In this document: positions 54,119 through 62,155 of the stretch, in pieces
Position numbering within the stretch: the stretch's first letter is position 1
How the letters are laid out: every line of letters starts with the position of its first letter
The notes under the pieces: model-generated
What the model was told of the DNA's origin: nothing
Databases searched by the model: none
The model's input: only the letters and a program-made list of their open reading frames with translations
Assembly (NCBI RefSeq): GCF_014529935.1
Contig: NZ_JACVFC010000001.1
Span: 1,364,001 to 1,428,000, forward strand
DNA length: 64,000 nt
Origin: Chitinophaga qingshengii
GTDB taxonomy: Bacteria > Bacteroidota > Bacteroidia > Chitinophagales > Chitinophagaceae
Direction of reading: 5' to 3'
Program-made: the position numbers and the translations under genes

Positions 54119-54454
54119 GTGCGTCCCCACAACAACCTATCTTGTTCATGTTACATAAAAAATACAATACTATATAAAATAATAAATATAAATCACTTAC
54201 AAATAAAAATTCATACTGTCATTGTGTTAAAAAAATTGTATTTTAGATCAACTGTATTTATGTATCTCAAATAACCTTTTTCAAACAACTGTTTATTAGG
54301 TATTACTAATTCCACTTTTGGAAAGGACTATCATTACCGGAGGTTAAAAACTCAAATGACCTGCAACACTTCGCTCTCTGTTAGTACCGGTAATATCTAT
54401 CAGGATATTTGAGAGGCATCATTCAATTTTCTGCAACCCTAACAGAACGACCCA
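54119..54454 (+). other. Long AT-rich gap and leader of the kinase gene
   Basis: About 336 bases with no plausible gene. The first half is very AT-rich, with runs such as ATAAATATAAATCA. The last 120 bases hold interleaved inverted repeats (54333-54413) and are probably the promoter and mRNA leader of the hybrid kinase. The element is described separately. Confidence 0.5.
54333..54413 (+). promoter_or_regulatory. Interleaved inverted repeats (possible RNA pseudoknot)
   Basis: ATTACCGG (54333-54340) pairs with CCGGTAAT (54387-54394), and CTCAAAT (54351-54357) pairs with ATTTGAG (54407-54413). The order A-B-A'-B' is that of an H-type pseudoknot, ending 41 bases before the kinase start codon. 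Confidence 0.4.
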
Positions 54455-56221
54455 ATGATAAAACCACTGATAAATAACGCTCCTAACAAGGAGGCGTTTA
54501 TTTTAGCACCTGAAGCGAGTAAAGCCATCGGGCGCATCATCAATATTCTTTCTTATTCTACCTCCGCCCTGGCAGCCATCATGGCCACGCTACTATATGG
54601 TATGTCGGGTCAAAAAATAATAATCTACTCCGGCCTGGCGGAAAGTATTTTATTTCTCATCGTACCCCTGCTGAAATACCGGAATAAGCTGTTTGCGGCG
54701 GTCACGCTCTGCTTTGCTCTGCAATCTTTTGCCGTTCTTTACTTCGGGTTAATATTAACCCCCGCTGCTCCCATTTGGGCCATGGGTCTTTTTCTTAGCT
54801 TAATTGCCTTATTAATATTCAGCGAAAAACGAGTAAAAATAGCAGCCTTATTTTTCGTCGTATCGATTATACTCACGTTAGAACTAAATTATCAGTTTAA
54901 ATTCATCCAGCCAATTGCCTTATCCTATCAATATGAGGAGATTCTCCGGAGGCTGGTTATAGGAACGGTATTGTTTCTTAACTCCATCATGATTTACTTC
55001 TACATGAAACAGCTTCACGCAAAGCAAAAGGCAATTGACATCAACACAGCCGCATTGCAGAAAGCCAGAGAAGAATTACAAAATTACACTTCATTTGTAA
55101 CGCATGAGATGCGTAGCTCCCTGAACGTTATCTATGGTATCACCGAACATTATAAACCATCTATACAACACCACCAACCAGATGAGGCCCTGGTAATGGA
55201 AGTAAAACATTTCCAGTTGCTTAGGCTGGCCACCGGAGAACTACTGGATCTTGTAGGGAATGTGCTCAACTGGAGCGAGATTGAATCTGGCGCCAACAGG
55301 GTTTTGGTAAATGAAGCCTTCCATCTGGAACAGTTCATCACGGAGTTGACAGAGTTTTTCACGGAGCAAGCCGTTCAGCGGAATGTCACCTTTACCACTC
55401 TTAAGCAACCTGATCTACCGCAGACAATCATTGCAGATGCATCCAAACTGAAGCGCCTGGCCGGAAACCTGCTGACGAATGCTATCAAATTCACCCAGGA
55501 AAAAACAACGGTGAAATTGATGGTTGGCTTTAAAGCCAACATACTGGAGTTGAAAATTTGTGATCAAGGGAAAGGTTTAACGGAAGAACAACAGGCCGAT
55601 ATCTTCAAACCTTTTTATAAAGGTCCGAATAAATACTATGAAGGGAATGGTCTGGGACTGCCTATTACCAAAGCATTAATTGAAAAGATGGGTGGAGAAA
55701 TTACGGTCACCAGTAAAGTAAACGAAGGCACAACTTTTACCGTACAGCTTCCCGTGAAGGTAACCTCCCTCCCTGCTTTCGGGCAGAAAAAATCTGAAGA
55801 GAGCTTGTTGATGCAGATTTCAGGGATTTCTGCCTTGTATATAGAAGATGAAATACTGAGCCGGTCCATCATGAAAATGCATCTGAAACAGCTGGGAATA
55901 ACGCACTATGAAGCAGACAGCTTTCCCCAGGCACAACAGATTATTCAGGAAAACATACCGGACATTATTCTGTTGGATGGTTCATTACCACAGACAAGTG
56001 CTATCGAGGTGCTGGAGCAGCTCAAAACTGTAAAATCCGCGGCAAATATTCCGGTCATCATCGTTTCCGGAACGGCCACACCGGATTTCGTAGCTGGTAC
56101 CTTAAAAGCCGGTGCAAAAGACTATCTGTTAAAACCTGTTTCTCCTTCGGTGCTCAAAAAAGCTATTGAGAAAATTTTAAATCAGGAAAAAAACAAGCAT
56201 ACATACATAAATCCATTGTAA
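54455..56221 (+). CDS. Hybrid sensor histidine kinase/response regulator
   Basis: The 588-residue protein has an N-terminal membrane sensor of six hydrophobic helices (about 30-185). HisKA follows, with the phosphorylated His217 in FVTHEMRSSLNVIYG, then HATPase_c with the N-box LLTNAIKFT (Asn342), G1 DQGKG (370-374) and G2 EGNGLGLPI (about 396-404). The C-terminal receiver has acidic Glu464/Asp465, phosphoacceptor Asp508 (ILLDGSLP), Ser538 (IVSG) and Lys560 (LLKP). No output domain is present, so phosphate must be passed on through an HPt or used by an orphan regulator. It is followed after 62 bases by a terpene synthase. Confidence 0.95.
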   Translation: MIKPLINNAPNKEAFILAPEASKAIGRIINILSYSTSALAAIMATLLYGMSGQKIIIYSGLAESILFLIVPLLKYRNKLFAAVTLCFALQSFAVLYFGLILTPAAPIWAMGLFLSLIALLIFSEKRVKIAALFFVVSIILTLELNYQFKFIQPIALSYQYEEILRRLVIGTVLFLNSIMIYFYMKQLHAKQKAIDINTAALQKAREELQNYTSFVTHEMRSSLNVIYGITEHYKPSIQHHQPDEALVMEVKHFQLLRLATGELLDLVGNVLNWSEIESGANRVLVNEAFHLEQFITELTEFFTEQAVQRNVTFTTLKQPDLPQTIIADASKLKRLAGNLLTNAIKFTQEKTTVKLMVGFKANILELKICDQGKGLTEEQQADIFKPFYKGPNKYYEGNGLGLPITKALIEKMGGEITVTSKVNEGTTFTVQLPVKVTSLPAFGQKKSEESLLMQISGISALYIEDEILSRSIMKMHLKQLGITHYEADSFPQAQQIIQENIPDIILLDGSLPQTSAIEVLEQLKTVKSAANIPVIIVSGTATPDFVAGTLKAGAKDYLLKPVSPSVLKKAIEKILNQEKNKHTYINPL

Positions 56222-56239
56222 ATCCTACCGCGGTGTAAT

Positions 56240-56283
56240 AACTTACTGTAGGTATATTTTTATCTACTGTAAAAAAATAAGTT
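56240..56283. promoter_or_regulatory. Extended imperfect palindrome touching the terpene synthase start
   Basis: AACTTA (56240-56245) matches TAAGTT (56278-56283), with TTACTGTAG/CTACTGTAA (one mismatch) inside. The centre is AT-rich (TATATTTTTAT). It lies immediately before the ATG at 56284 and may be an operator or an RNA hairpin over the ribosome-binding region. Confidence 0.45.
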
Positions 56284-57285
56284 ATGAGAACGCAAAAAAT
56301 TCCGGAGCTGCTAGCTCCATTCCCCCCGCTTGTCAACCAATTTGCTGAACAGTCAAAGGAAAACACCCGGAAGTGGGTCCGGAAATTCAGGCTACACGAA
56401 GGGAGCGACTACGACGCCTACCTGAAAGACAACCTAACTTACATGACTGCCCGCTTTTATCCAACCGCTTCCCAGGAGCGGTTTTTTATTGCCGACCAGT
56501 TTAATACATTGTTATTTGCGATGGATGATCGTATGGACCACCAGGATAACAAAGACCTGATTATTAGCAGCAGAGAGCGGTTTAGCAAATTCATTGATGC
56601 CTGTCTGCTTATTATGAAAGGGGAGTATGATGCCCCGCTTCCGCCAACAGGGCACCTTGCAGCCCTGAATGATGTATGGAGCAAGGTAAAAACCATCAGT
56701 ACACCGGCCTGGCAGGCGAAATTCACCGCAGGTATCAGGAAGATGTTTGATGCTGCCTTATGGGCGCACGATAATTTTTCCGCACGGCAAATACCTTCTG
56801 TTGCCGGTTTCTATACGATGCGTCCCTTCCTGGGAGCCGCCCATACTTCTTCCGACATGATTGAAATCATAGAGCAGGTTTACATCCCTAACACAATCCT
56901 TGAGCTTCCCTATTTTCAGGAGATAACCAGGTTATGTCAAATAACGGTTTGTCTTGCCAATGATATGTTTTCGGTGATGAAAGAAATCGGGCATCAGGAC
57001 TATCATAACATGGTGTTGATTATGATGCGGGAACACGATATCAACCTAAAGCAGGCGATGAAACAAACCCGCCGGCTCTATACCGCCGATATGAGGCAGT
57101 TTCTCCGGTTGATGAGCATTCATTCACATCAATTGTTTACCGGCTATGAAACGGAAATACAGCGATACAAACAATGCCTGCAGGCAATCATGAGGGGCAA
57201 TATTGACTGGAGCACGAAAGAAACCAACCGGTATCCCAATTTTGTGTATGGAGTGCAAAAACGTGTTAAAAGAAATGAAATCTAA
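56284..57285 (+). CDS. Class I terpene synthase (terpene cyclase)
   Basis: The 333-residue enzyme ionises and cyclises a prenyl diphosphate. All class I hallmarks are present: the aspartate-rich motif DDRMD (Asp81, Asp82, Asp85), the NSE triad NDMFSVMKE (Asn226, Ser230, Glu234), the pyrophosphate sensor Arg180 exactly 46 residues upstream of the triad, and a C-terminal NRY (Arg316-Tyr317) pair. The length is usual for bacterial sesqui- and diterpene cyclases. Chitinophaga is known to encode such enzymes. No P450, prenyltransferase or other tailoring gene is in the same operon. A convergent 2OG oxygenase lies next to it. The product cannot be predicted from sequence. Confidence 0.93.
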   Translation: MRTQKIPELLAPFPPLVNQFAEQSKENTRKWVRKFRLHEGSDYDAYLKDNLTYMTARFYPTASQERFFIADQFNTLLFAMDDRMDHQDNKDLIISSRERFSKFIDACLLIMKGEYDAPLPPTGHLAALNDVWSKVKTISTPAWQAKFTAGIRKMFDAALWAHDNFSARQIPSVAGFYTMRPFLGAAHTSSDMIEIIEQVYIPNTILELPYFQEITRLCQITVCLANDMFSVMKEIGHQDYHNMVLIMMREHDINLKQAMKQTRRLYTADMRQFLRLMSIHSHQLFTGYETEIQRYKQCLQAIMRGNIDWSTKETNRYPNFVYGVQKRVKRNEI

Positions 57286-57302
57286 ATAACGCGGCTAAAC
57301 AA

Positions 57303-57337
57303 CTACTACCTGTCTTCACTGGAAAGACAGGTAGTAG
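57303..57337. terminator. 14-bp hairpin between convergent genes
   Basis: CTACTACCTGTCTT and AAGACAGGTAGTAG form a perfect stem around CACTGGA, between the terpene synthase and 2OG oxygenase genes. Confidence 0.75.
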
Positions 57338-57358
57338 CTATCTTTAAATAACCTGCTG

Positions 57359-58222
57359 TTACTTCTTTTTACGGGAGAAGAACCGTAATACGTTACTGAT
57401 CACTTTATCGTTTGATCCCAGCATGCCTTTGATTTCCGTATAAACAGCCACCATAGTATTATCCAGCTTCACCATCCATTTTTTCTTCTCTTCACCCGGA
57501 CGCACCATGTAATGGGTTGCTCTGCGGAAAGGCTGTGCCTCTTCGGTATAATAATACAGCGCGATAGATCTCCGGTGCCGGTCTTCCGGGCAGGTAGTAG
57601 GTTCCGGGTGACCGTGATAGGAATCGGCGTCTGTATTAAAGATCACGCAACGATTAAAAACGGGCAGCACTTTCTTTTCACAAGCTTTCATCTGTGTATC
57701 CCACAGTTCCAGCTTACCACCCCATTCCTCCACCCAGTCCGGATTGAGATACACGAGCACATTTACCCGGCGTTGCCAGTGGCGGTGGTGCGGATGTACC
57801 GTAAAATCGGCATGGATGTTCAGATAGCCTCCCCGCTTGGATTGATGGATGCCGCCGCCTTCGAGCAGGTCGTCTTTCATCAACCCTTTTATGCCGGTCA
57901 GTTCACTGAGAAACTCCAGGAATTCCGGGGAATTCAATTCATTGATAGTCCGCTTGATGGTAGGCGGCAACAAATCGAGTTTATTCAATCCCGCTTTGTT
58001 TTCATTGTAGTGAACATAGTTGATCCATCCCTCTTCTTCATTTAATTTATCAAATTCCCTGGCGCATGTACTCAATACATCCGGGTTCAGGAAATTTTCT
58101 AAAACAATGTGGGGGTAAGGACTGGCTCCCTGGTAATCTTTGCTTAACGCAGGAAGTTGACTGTTCCAATGATCGTAATCGAATAACTGCGTGTTTTCGG
58201 CAATTTCAGTGATAGTTTTCAC
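57359..58222 (-). CDS. 2-oxoglutarate/Fe(II)-dependent oxygenase (P4H-like)
   Basis: The 287-residue protein has the HxD...H facial triad: His137 and Asp139 in YLNIHADFTVH, and the distal His in SYHGHPEP (203 or 205). CPEDRHRRSIALYYY supplies the Arg that binds the 2-oxoglutarate carboxylate. ASPYPHIVLENFLNPDVL and RVNVLVYLNPDWVEEWGGKL are typical for prolyl-4-hydroxylase-like enzymes acting on protein or sugar chains. No signal peptide. It is convergent with the terpene synthase, so co-regulation is not implied, although a hydroxylase near a cyclase is worth noting. Substrate unknown. Confidence 0.92.
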   Translation of the reverse strand: MKTITEIAENTQLFDYDHWNSQLPALSKDYQGASPYPHIVLENFLNPDVLSTCAREFDKLNEEEGWINYVHYNENKAGLNKLDLLPPTIKRTINELNSPEFLEFLSELTGIKGLMKDDLLEGGGIHQSKRGGYLNIHADFTVHPHHRHWQRRVNVLVYLNPDWVEEWGGKLELWDTQMKACEKKVLPVFNRCVIFNTDADSYHGHPEPTTCPEDRHRRSIALYYYTEEAQPFRRATHYMVRPGEEKKKWMVKLDNTMVAVYTEIKGMLGSNDKVISNVLRFFSRKKK

Positions 58223-58306
58223 TTATTGAGTTTTTGGGCATGACTTTTCAAAGGAAGCATAAATATAGCGCAAATATTATTCGCTGCAATAAGGGGATGG
58301 TTAATT

Positions 58307-58314
58307 TAATTTTG
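58307..58314 (+). promoter_or_regulatory. -7 box of the pxp operon
   Basis: TAATTTTG matches TAnnTTTG. No clear -33 TTTG is found 19-20 bases upstream. The leader from here to pxpB is about 140 bases. Confidence 0.4.
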
Positions 58315-58353
58315 CGCCGGTATAAACAACCGTCCGCCGGGGGTATACCGGCG
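58315..58353 (+). promoter_or_regulatory. 10-bp inverted repeat in the pxp leader
   Basis: CGCCGGTATA (58315-58324) and TATACCGGCG (58344-58353) form a perfect stem with a 19-base GC-rich loop directly after the -7 box. A later GGCGGCG-T6 run at 58416-58428 precedes the coding region. It could be an operator or the first hairpin of a leader RNA. Confidence 0.5.
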
Positions 58354-58455
58354 TCGACTATCCGTTGTCAGTGCATTGGGAAGCAAGAGTCCGGCAGTTC
58401 CACCACTAAAAAGGGGGCGGCGTTTTTTCCGCGCTAAAAGCACTATCTTGTTACG

Positions 58456-59166
58456 ATGAATCCCGACTATGTCATACACCCGCTTGGAGACCGTGCTGTT
58501 ACCCTCAGATGGGAGCAGAAAATAGACCCGGCGATACACCAGGAAGTGATGCGCATCTACCATCACCTCCGCGTTCCGTCATCTCCCTATATCCTTGACC
58601 TGATACCGGCATATGCGGCTTTAACGATTGTGTATGATACGGCACAGATCAGGCGCTACGAGCGCATCTCCGGATTACGATGGATAACAGGCTATATCCG
58701 GGAGAAAACAACATCGCGGGAAAGCATCTCTTTCCCCGCTCCCCGGGAGCTGCAAATCCCGGTATGTTACGATCCTTCACTGGGGCTGGATATAACAGAG
58801 ATGGCCGCATCCCGGCATGTCACCATCGCGGATATCATCACCTGGCATACACAAACCATATACACCGTATATCTGACCGGTTTCCTGCCGGGATTTCCTT
58901 ATATGGGAGAAGTCTGCCCGGCGCTGGCAACACCGCGCAAAGCACAACCACGGCTAAAGGTACCCGCCGGCAGCGTGGGTATCGCAGGCCTGCAAACGGG
59001 CATCTATCCGCTGGCATCACCCGGCGGCTGGAATATCATCGGACAAACGCCGTTGCGGATGTTTGATGCCCGCCACAGCGATCCCTGTTATTGCCGGCCG
59101 GGGGACCGTGTGCAGTTCATACCAATAACACTGGACGTTTTCAAACAGATACAACAGGAGCAATGA
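58456..59166 (+). CDS. pxpB: 5-oxoprolinase subunit PxpB
   Basis: The 236-residue protein has the KipI/PxpB pattern: MNPDYVIHPLGDRAVTLRWE, IYTVYLTGFLPGFPYMGEV, PRLKVPAGSVGIAGLQTGIY, PLASPGGWNIIGQTPLRMFD and CRPGDRVQFIPI. With PxpC and PxpA it makes the ATP-dependent 5-oxoprolinase that opens pyroglutamate to glutamate. The stop overlaps the pxpC start by 4 bases. The leader hairpin described above may control it. Strong assignment by sequence and operon order. Confidence 0.95.
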   Translation: MNPDYVIHPLGDRAVTLRWEQKIDPAIHQEVMRIYHHLRVPSSPYILDLIPAYAALTIVYDTAQIRRYERISGLRWITGYIREKTTSRESISFPAPRELQIPVCYDPSLGLDITEMAASRHVTIADIITWHTQTIYTVYLTGFLPGFPYMGEVCPALATPRKAQPRLKVPAGSVGIAGLQTGIYPLASPGGWNIIGQTPLRMFDARHSDPCYCRPGDRVQFIPITLDVFKQIQQEQ

Positions 59167-60155
59167 GCATAGTAGTATTACATCAGGGCCTCCTGGATAC
59201 GATACAGGACAAAGGCAGGTATGGTTTTCAACACCTGGGCATTAACCCGGGCGGCGTCATGGACCGTATAGCCATGTCTGTAGCAAACGCGCTTACCGGT
59301 AACCCGGCTGATGAAGCGTTGCTGGAATTACATTTCCCCGCAGGTAAATACCTGTTTGAAACGCCTGCCCTGATAGCTTTATCAGGCGCCGATTTCAGCG
59401 CTGCTGTCAACGGCGAGGCCTTACCGTTACATCAGCCACGTTATGTTCCCGCAGGCGCCATCCTAACTTTTAACAAGCTAGCTACAGGCGCCCGTTGTTA
59501 CCTGGCCGTTCGCCATGGCTTTTCACTGACACCCTGGCTTGGCAGCTACAGCACCCATCTTAAAGCAGCGCAGGGAGGCTTTGAAGGCAGGGCCCTCCGG
59601 AAAGGGGATAAACTCGCCGTCCGCCTACCGCTGCCGCCTACCGGTAAAGCACAAACGGACTTATTCCCCTGGAAAGCCGCCACCGGTCATCTGTATAATA
59701 AGCAGGACACCATCCGTATATTACCGGGTATTTGTTGGGATATGCTGGACGACTCTTCCCAACAACAACTCCTCACCGGCAGTTTCCGGGTAAGTCAACA
59801 TAGCGACCGGATGGGATTCCGGTTAAGCGGTACATCCCTGCATACCCGTAGCAAAGTTGAACAGCTGTCTTCCGGCATCTGCAAAGGCGCTATACAGCTA
59901 CTCCCCGACGGCCAGCTGATCATCCTGATGGCCGACCATCAGACCACGGGCGGTTACCCGGTAGTGGCCCATGTTATTACCGCCGATATGCCCGCGCTGG
60001 CTCAATATCAACCGGGGCAAATTTTGCAGTTCAGTACTATCGGCCAGGAAGCGGCGGAAGAAATGTTATTTCAACAGGAAAGAGCCATCCGCTACCTGCA
60101 ACATGCCTGTCAGTTACGTTTGGAAAAATGGTTACCACCATATGAATTATATTGA
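59163..60155 (+). CDS. pxpC: 5-oxoprolinase subunit PxpC (KipA-like, biotin-dependent carboxyltransferase fold)
   Basis: From the ATG at 59163 the product has 330 residues: IVVLHQGLLDTIQDKGRYGF, QHLGINPGGVMDRIAMSVAN, LLELHFPAGKYLFETPALIA and a C-terminal SKVEQLSSGICKGAIQLLPD, LMADHQTTGGYPVVAHVI. This is the KipA/PxpC family, a partner of PxpB in the oxoprolinase complex. The upstream part of the open frame reaches into pxpB in another frame and is not coding. It overlaps pxpA by 14 bases. Confidence 0.95.
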   Translation: MSIVVLHQGLLDTIQDKGRYGFQHLGINPGGVMDRIAMSVANALTGNPADEALLELHFPAGKYLFETPALIALSGADFSAAVNGEALPLHQPRYVPAGAILTFNKLATGARCYLAVRHGFSLTPWLGSYSTHLKAAQGGFEGRALRKGDKLAVRLPLPPTGKAQTDLFPWKAATGHLYNKQDTIRILPGICWDMLDDSSQQQLLTGSFRVSQHSDRMGFRLSGTSLHTRSKVEQLSSGICKGAIQLLPDGQLIILMADHQTTGGYPVVAHVITADMPALAQYQPGQILQFSTIGQEAAEEMLFQQERAIRYLQHACQLRLEKWLPPYELY

Positions 60156-60882
60156 TCTTAACTGCGACATGGGCGAAGGGCTGGACAACGACGCCGCCAT
60201 TATGCCCTTTATCAGCAGCGCCAACATCGCCTGTGGCTATCATGCCGGTAATGCTGATACGATGAAAAAAACCGTGCTGCTGGCTATGGAACATTCCGTC
60301 GCCATCGGCGCACATCCCGGATTTGCAGATCCCGAAAACTTCGGACGCCGGGAACTACAACTCACAGATGCCGCGCTGTACGACCTGGTGACCACACAGA
60401 TATATGCGCTGCAAACCGTTTGCCGCGCCTATGGAGCACCGTTGTATCATGTAAAACCACATGGCGCCCTGTATAATATGGCAGCCCGTACCCCCGCGAT
60501 GGCGAAGATCATTGCCAAAGCAGTGAAGGATGTTGACAACCGCTTACGCCTGTTCGGCCTGAGTAACAGCCTGCTGATCAGTGAAGCCGCAGCCGCCGGA
60601 CTGAAAACCGTCAGCGAAGTATTTGCCGACAGAACCTACCAGGATGACGGCTCACTGACCGCCCGCTCACAACCGGGCGCCATGATTGAAAGCGAAACGC
60701 TGGCCGTTGAGCAGGTATTGCAGATGGTCACCCGACAAACCGTGACTGCCCAATCCGGAAAAATTATTCCCCTGAAAGCGGAAACCATCTGCCTCCACGG
60801 CGATGGCGCCCACGCCCTGGAATATGCCCGTGCCATACATACCGCCTTGCTTCATCATCATTTAACGATCCAACATCCGTGA
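60142..60882 (+). CDS. pxpA: 5-oxoprolinase subunit PxpA (LamB/YcsF)
   Basis: From the ATG at 60142 the product has 246 residues: MNYIDLNCDMGEGLDNDAAI, MPFISSANIACGYHAGNADT, IGAHPGFADPENFGRRELQL, YHVKPHGALYNMAARTPAMA and ETICLHGDGAHALEYARAIH. These conserved His/Asp clusters (IDLNCDMGEG, CGYHAG, GAHPGF, VKPHGALYN, CLHGD) define LamB/YcsF proteins, the PxpA subunit. The stop overlaps the GTG start of the transporter gene by 4 bases, so all four genes are coupled. Confidence 0.96.
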   Translation: MNYIDLNCDMGEGLDNDAAIMPFISSANIACGYHAGNADTMKKTVLLAMEHSVAIGAHPGFADPENFGRRELQLTDAALYDLVTTQIYALQTVCRAYGAPLYHVKPHGALYNMAARTPAMAKIIAKAVKDVDNRLRLFGLSNSLLISEAAAAGLKTVSEVFADRTYQDDGSLTARSQPGAMIESETLAVEQVLQMVTRQTVTAQSGKIIPLKAETICLHGDGAHALEYARAIHTALLHHHLTIQHP

Positions 60883-62054
60883 GTAAACAGAAATCTACCG
60901 CCATTATGGGCGCCGCTTTCCTGATGGCTACCTCCGCTATCGGACCGGGCTTCCTTACCCAGACCACCGTTTTCACCTGGCAGCTGGGCGCAGCTTTCGG
61001 CTTTGTGGTACTGATATCCATCTTACTGGATATCGGCGCGCAGCTCAATATATGGCGGGTACTGGCCATCACGGAACGCCGCGCACAGGACCTGGCTAAT
61101 GATCTGCTGCCCGGACTGGGCTACCTGCTGGCAGCGCTGGTAGTACTCGGCGGACTGGCCTTCAACATCGGTAATATAGGCGGGTGCGGACTGGGTATAC
61201 AGGTGATCACCGGTATAGATCCCACCTATGGCGCCTTACTCAGTTGCGCCATTGCCTTGTTTGTTTTCTGGATAAAGGAAATGGGTTATATGCTCGACCA
61301 GTTTACCCGCTGGCTGGGGTTATTGATGGTATTGCTGACCATCTACATTGCCGTCAGCTCCCACCCTCCCCTTGGAGATGCCATCCGGCAAACGTTTTGG
61401 CCTTCCGTGATAGATACCAAAGCCATCGTGACCCTGGTAGGCGGTACCGTTGGCGGCTATATCAGTTTTGCCGGCGCCCACCGGCTGCTGGATGCCGGTA
61501 TCAGCGGCACCGGGCAATTAAAGCTGGTCAACAGGAGCGCTGTCAGTGGTATCATCATCACCGGTATTATGCGTACCGTGCTATTCCTGGCCACCCTGGG
61601 CGTAGTAGCCAAAGGTTTTACCCTGGACAGCAACAATCCGCCGGCTTCCGTATTTCGTATAGTCGCCGGTATGGCTGGCTACCGGTTTTTCGGCGTGGTG
61701 ATGTGGAGCGCTGCGATTACCTCCGTAGTAGGCGCCGCCTATACCTCTGTATCTTTTCTTAAAACGTTCCATCCGCTGGTGCCGAAATACGAACGCTGGA
61801 TTATCTCTTTCTTTATCATTTTCTCCACCATCATTTTTATTTTCATTGGAAACCCGGTACGGCTCTTAATTACAGCCGGTGCATTCAACGGGCTTATCTT
61901 ACCCGTAGCCCTGGCGGTGATATTAATTGCCTCACTCAAAAAGAAACTGATGGGCGACTACCGGTATCCGGTATGGATGCAGGTAGCAGGATGGTGCGTG
62001 GTGCTGATCATGGGTTGGCTGAGCGCTGTTACCCTGGTAGCGTGGCTGAAATAA
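60879..62054 (+). CDS. NRAMP-fold transporter linked to the pxp operon (YcsG-like)
   Basis: The 391-residue polytopic protein starts with GTG at 60879, overlapping pxpA (GTGA). The first helix reads SAIGPGFLTQTTVFTWQLGA, and the sixth has GGYISFAGAHRLLDAGISG. In true metal transporters these positions carry DPGN and MPH. Here they are GPGF (22-25) and GAH, so the metal ligands Asp, Asn and Met are absent. This fits the YcsG-type NRAMP relatives found with ycsF/kip genes in Bacillus. A transport role for pyroglutamate or a related compound is a reasonable inference; a role in manganese or iron uptake is not supported. Confidence 0.88.
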   Translation: MSKQKSTAIMGAAFLMATSAIGPGFLTQTTVFTWQLGAAFGFVVLISILLDIGAQLNIWRVLAITERRAQDLANDLLPGLGYLLAALVVLGGLAFNIGNIGGCGLGIQVITGIDPTYGALLSCAIALFVFWIKEMGYMLDQFTRWLGLLMVLLTIYIAVSSHPPLGDAIRQTFWPSVIDTKAIVTLVGGTVGGYISFAGAHRLLDAGISGTGQLKLVNRSAVSGIIITGIMRTVLFLATLGVVAKGFTLDSNNPPASVFRIVAGMAGYRFFGVVMWSAAITSVVGAAYTSVSFLKTFHPLVPKYERWIISFFIIFSTIIFIFIGNPVRLLITAGAFNGLILPVALAVILIASLKKKLMGDYRYPVWMQVAGWCVVLIMGWLSAVTLVAWLK

Positions 62055-62118
62055 CGGCGGCCGGCAAAGTATCAGAACAAAACCCTGGTTGGTAATTACC
62101 CGGTACTATTCCAATTGA

Positions 62119-62155
62119 CAAGGCCACAAATGGTTGTTTGTACCTTGGTGTTTTT
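62119..62155 (+). terminator. Terminator of the pxp operon
   Basis: CAAGG and CCTTG plus the inner ACAAA/TTTGT (one mismatch between them) form the stem, followed by GTGTTTTTAG. It lies in the gap to the convergent hydrolase gene. Confidence 0.6.

Noticed and set aside
54074..54274. 66-aa frame after the GT39 gene
   Set aside because: Contains the terminator and AT-rich intergenic DNA; not a protein-like sequence.
57359..58222. 2OG oxygenase as a tailoring enzyme of the terpene
   Set aside because: It is convergent, separated by a hairpin, and resembles prolyl-hydroxylase-like enzymes rather than terpene hydroxylases. It is kept only as a neighbour.
60879..62054. Manganese or iron transporter role for the NRAMP-fold protein
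   Set aside because: DPGN and MPH metal ligands are absent, and the operon context points to 5-oxoproline.
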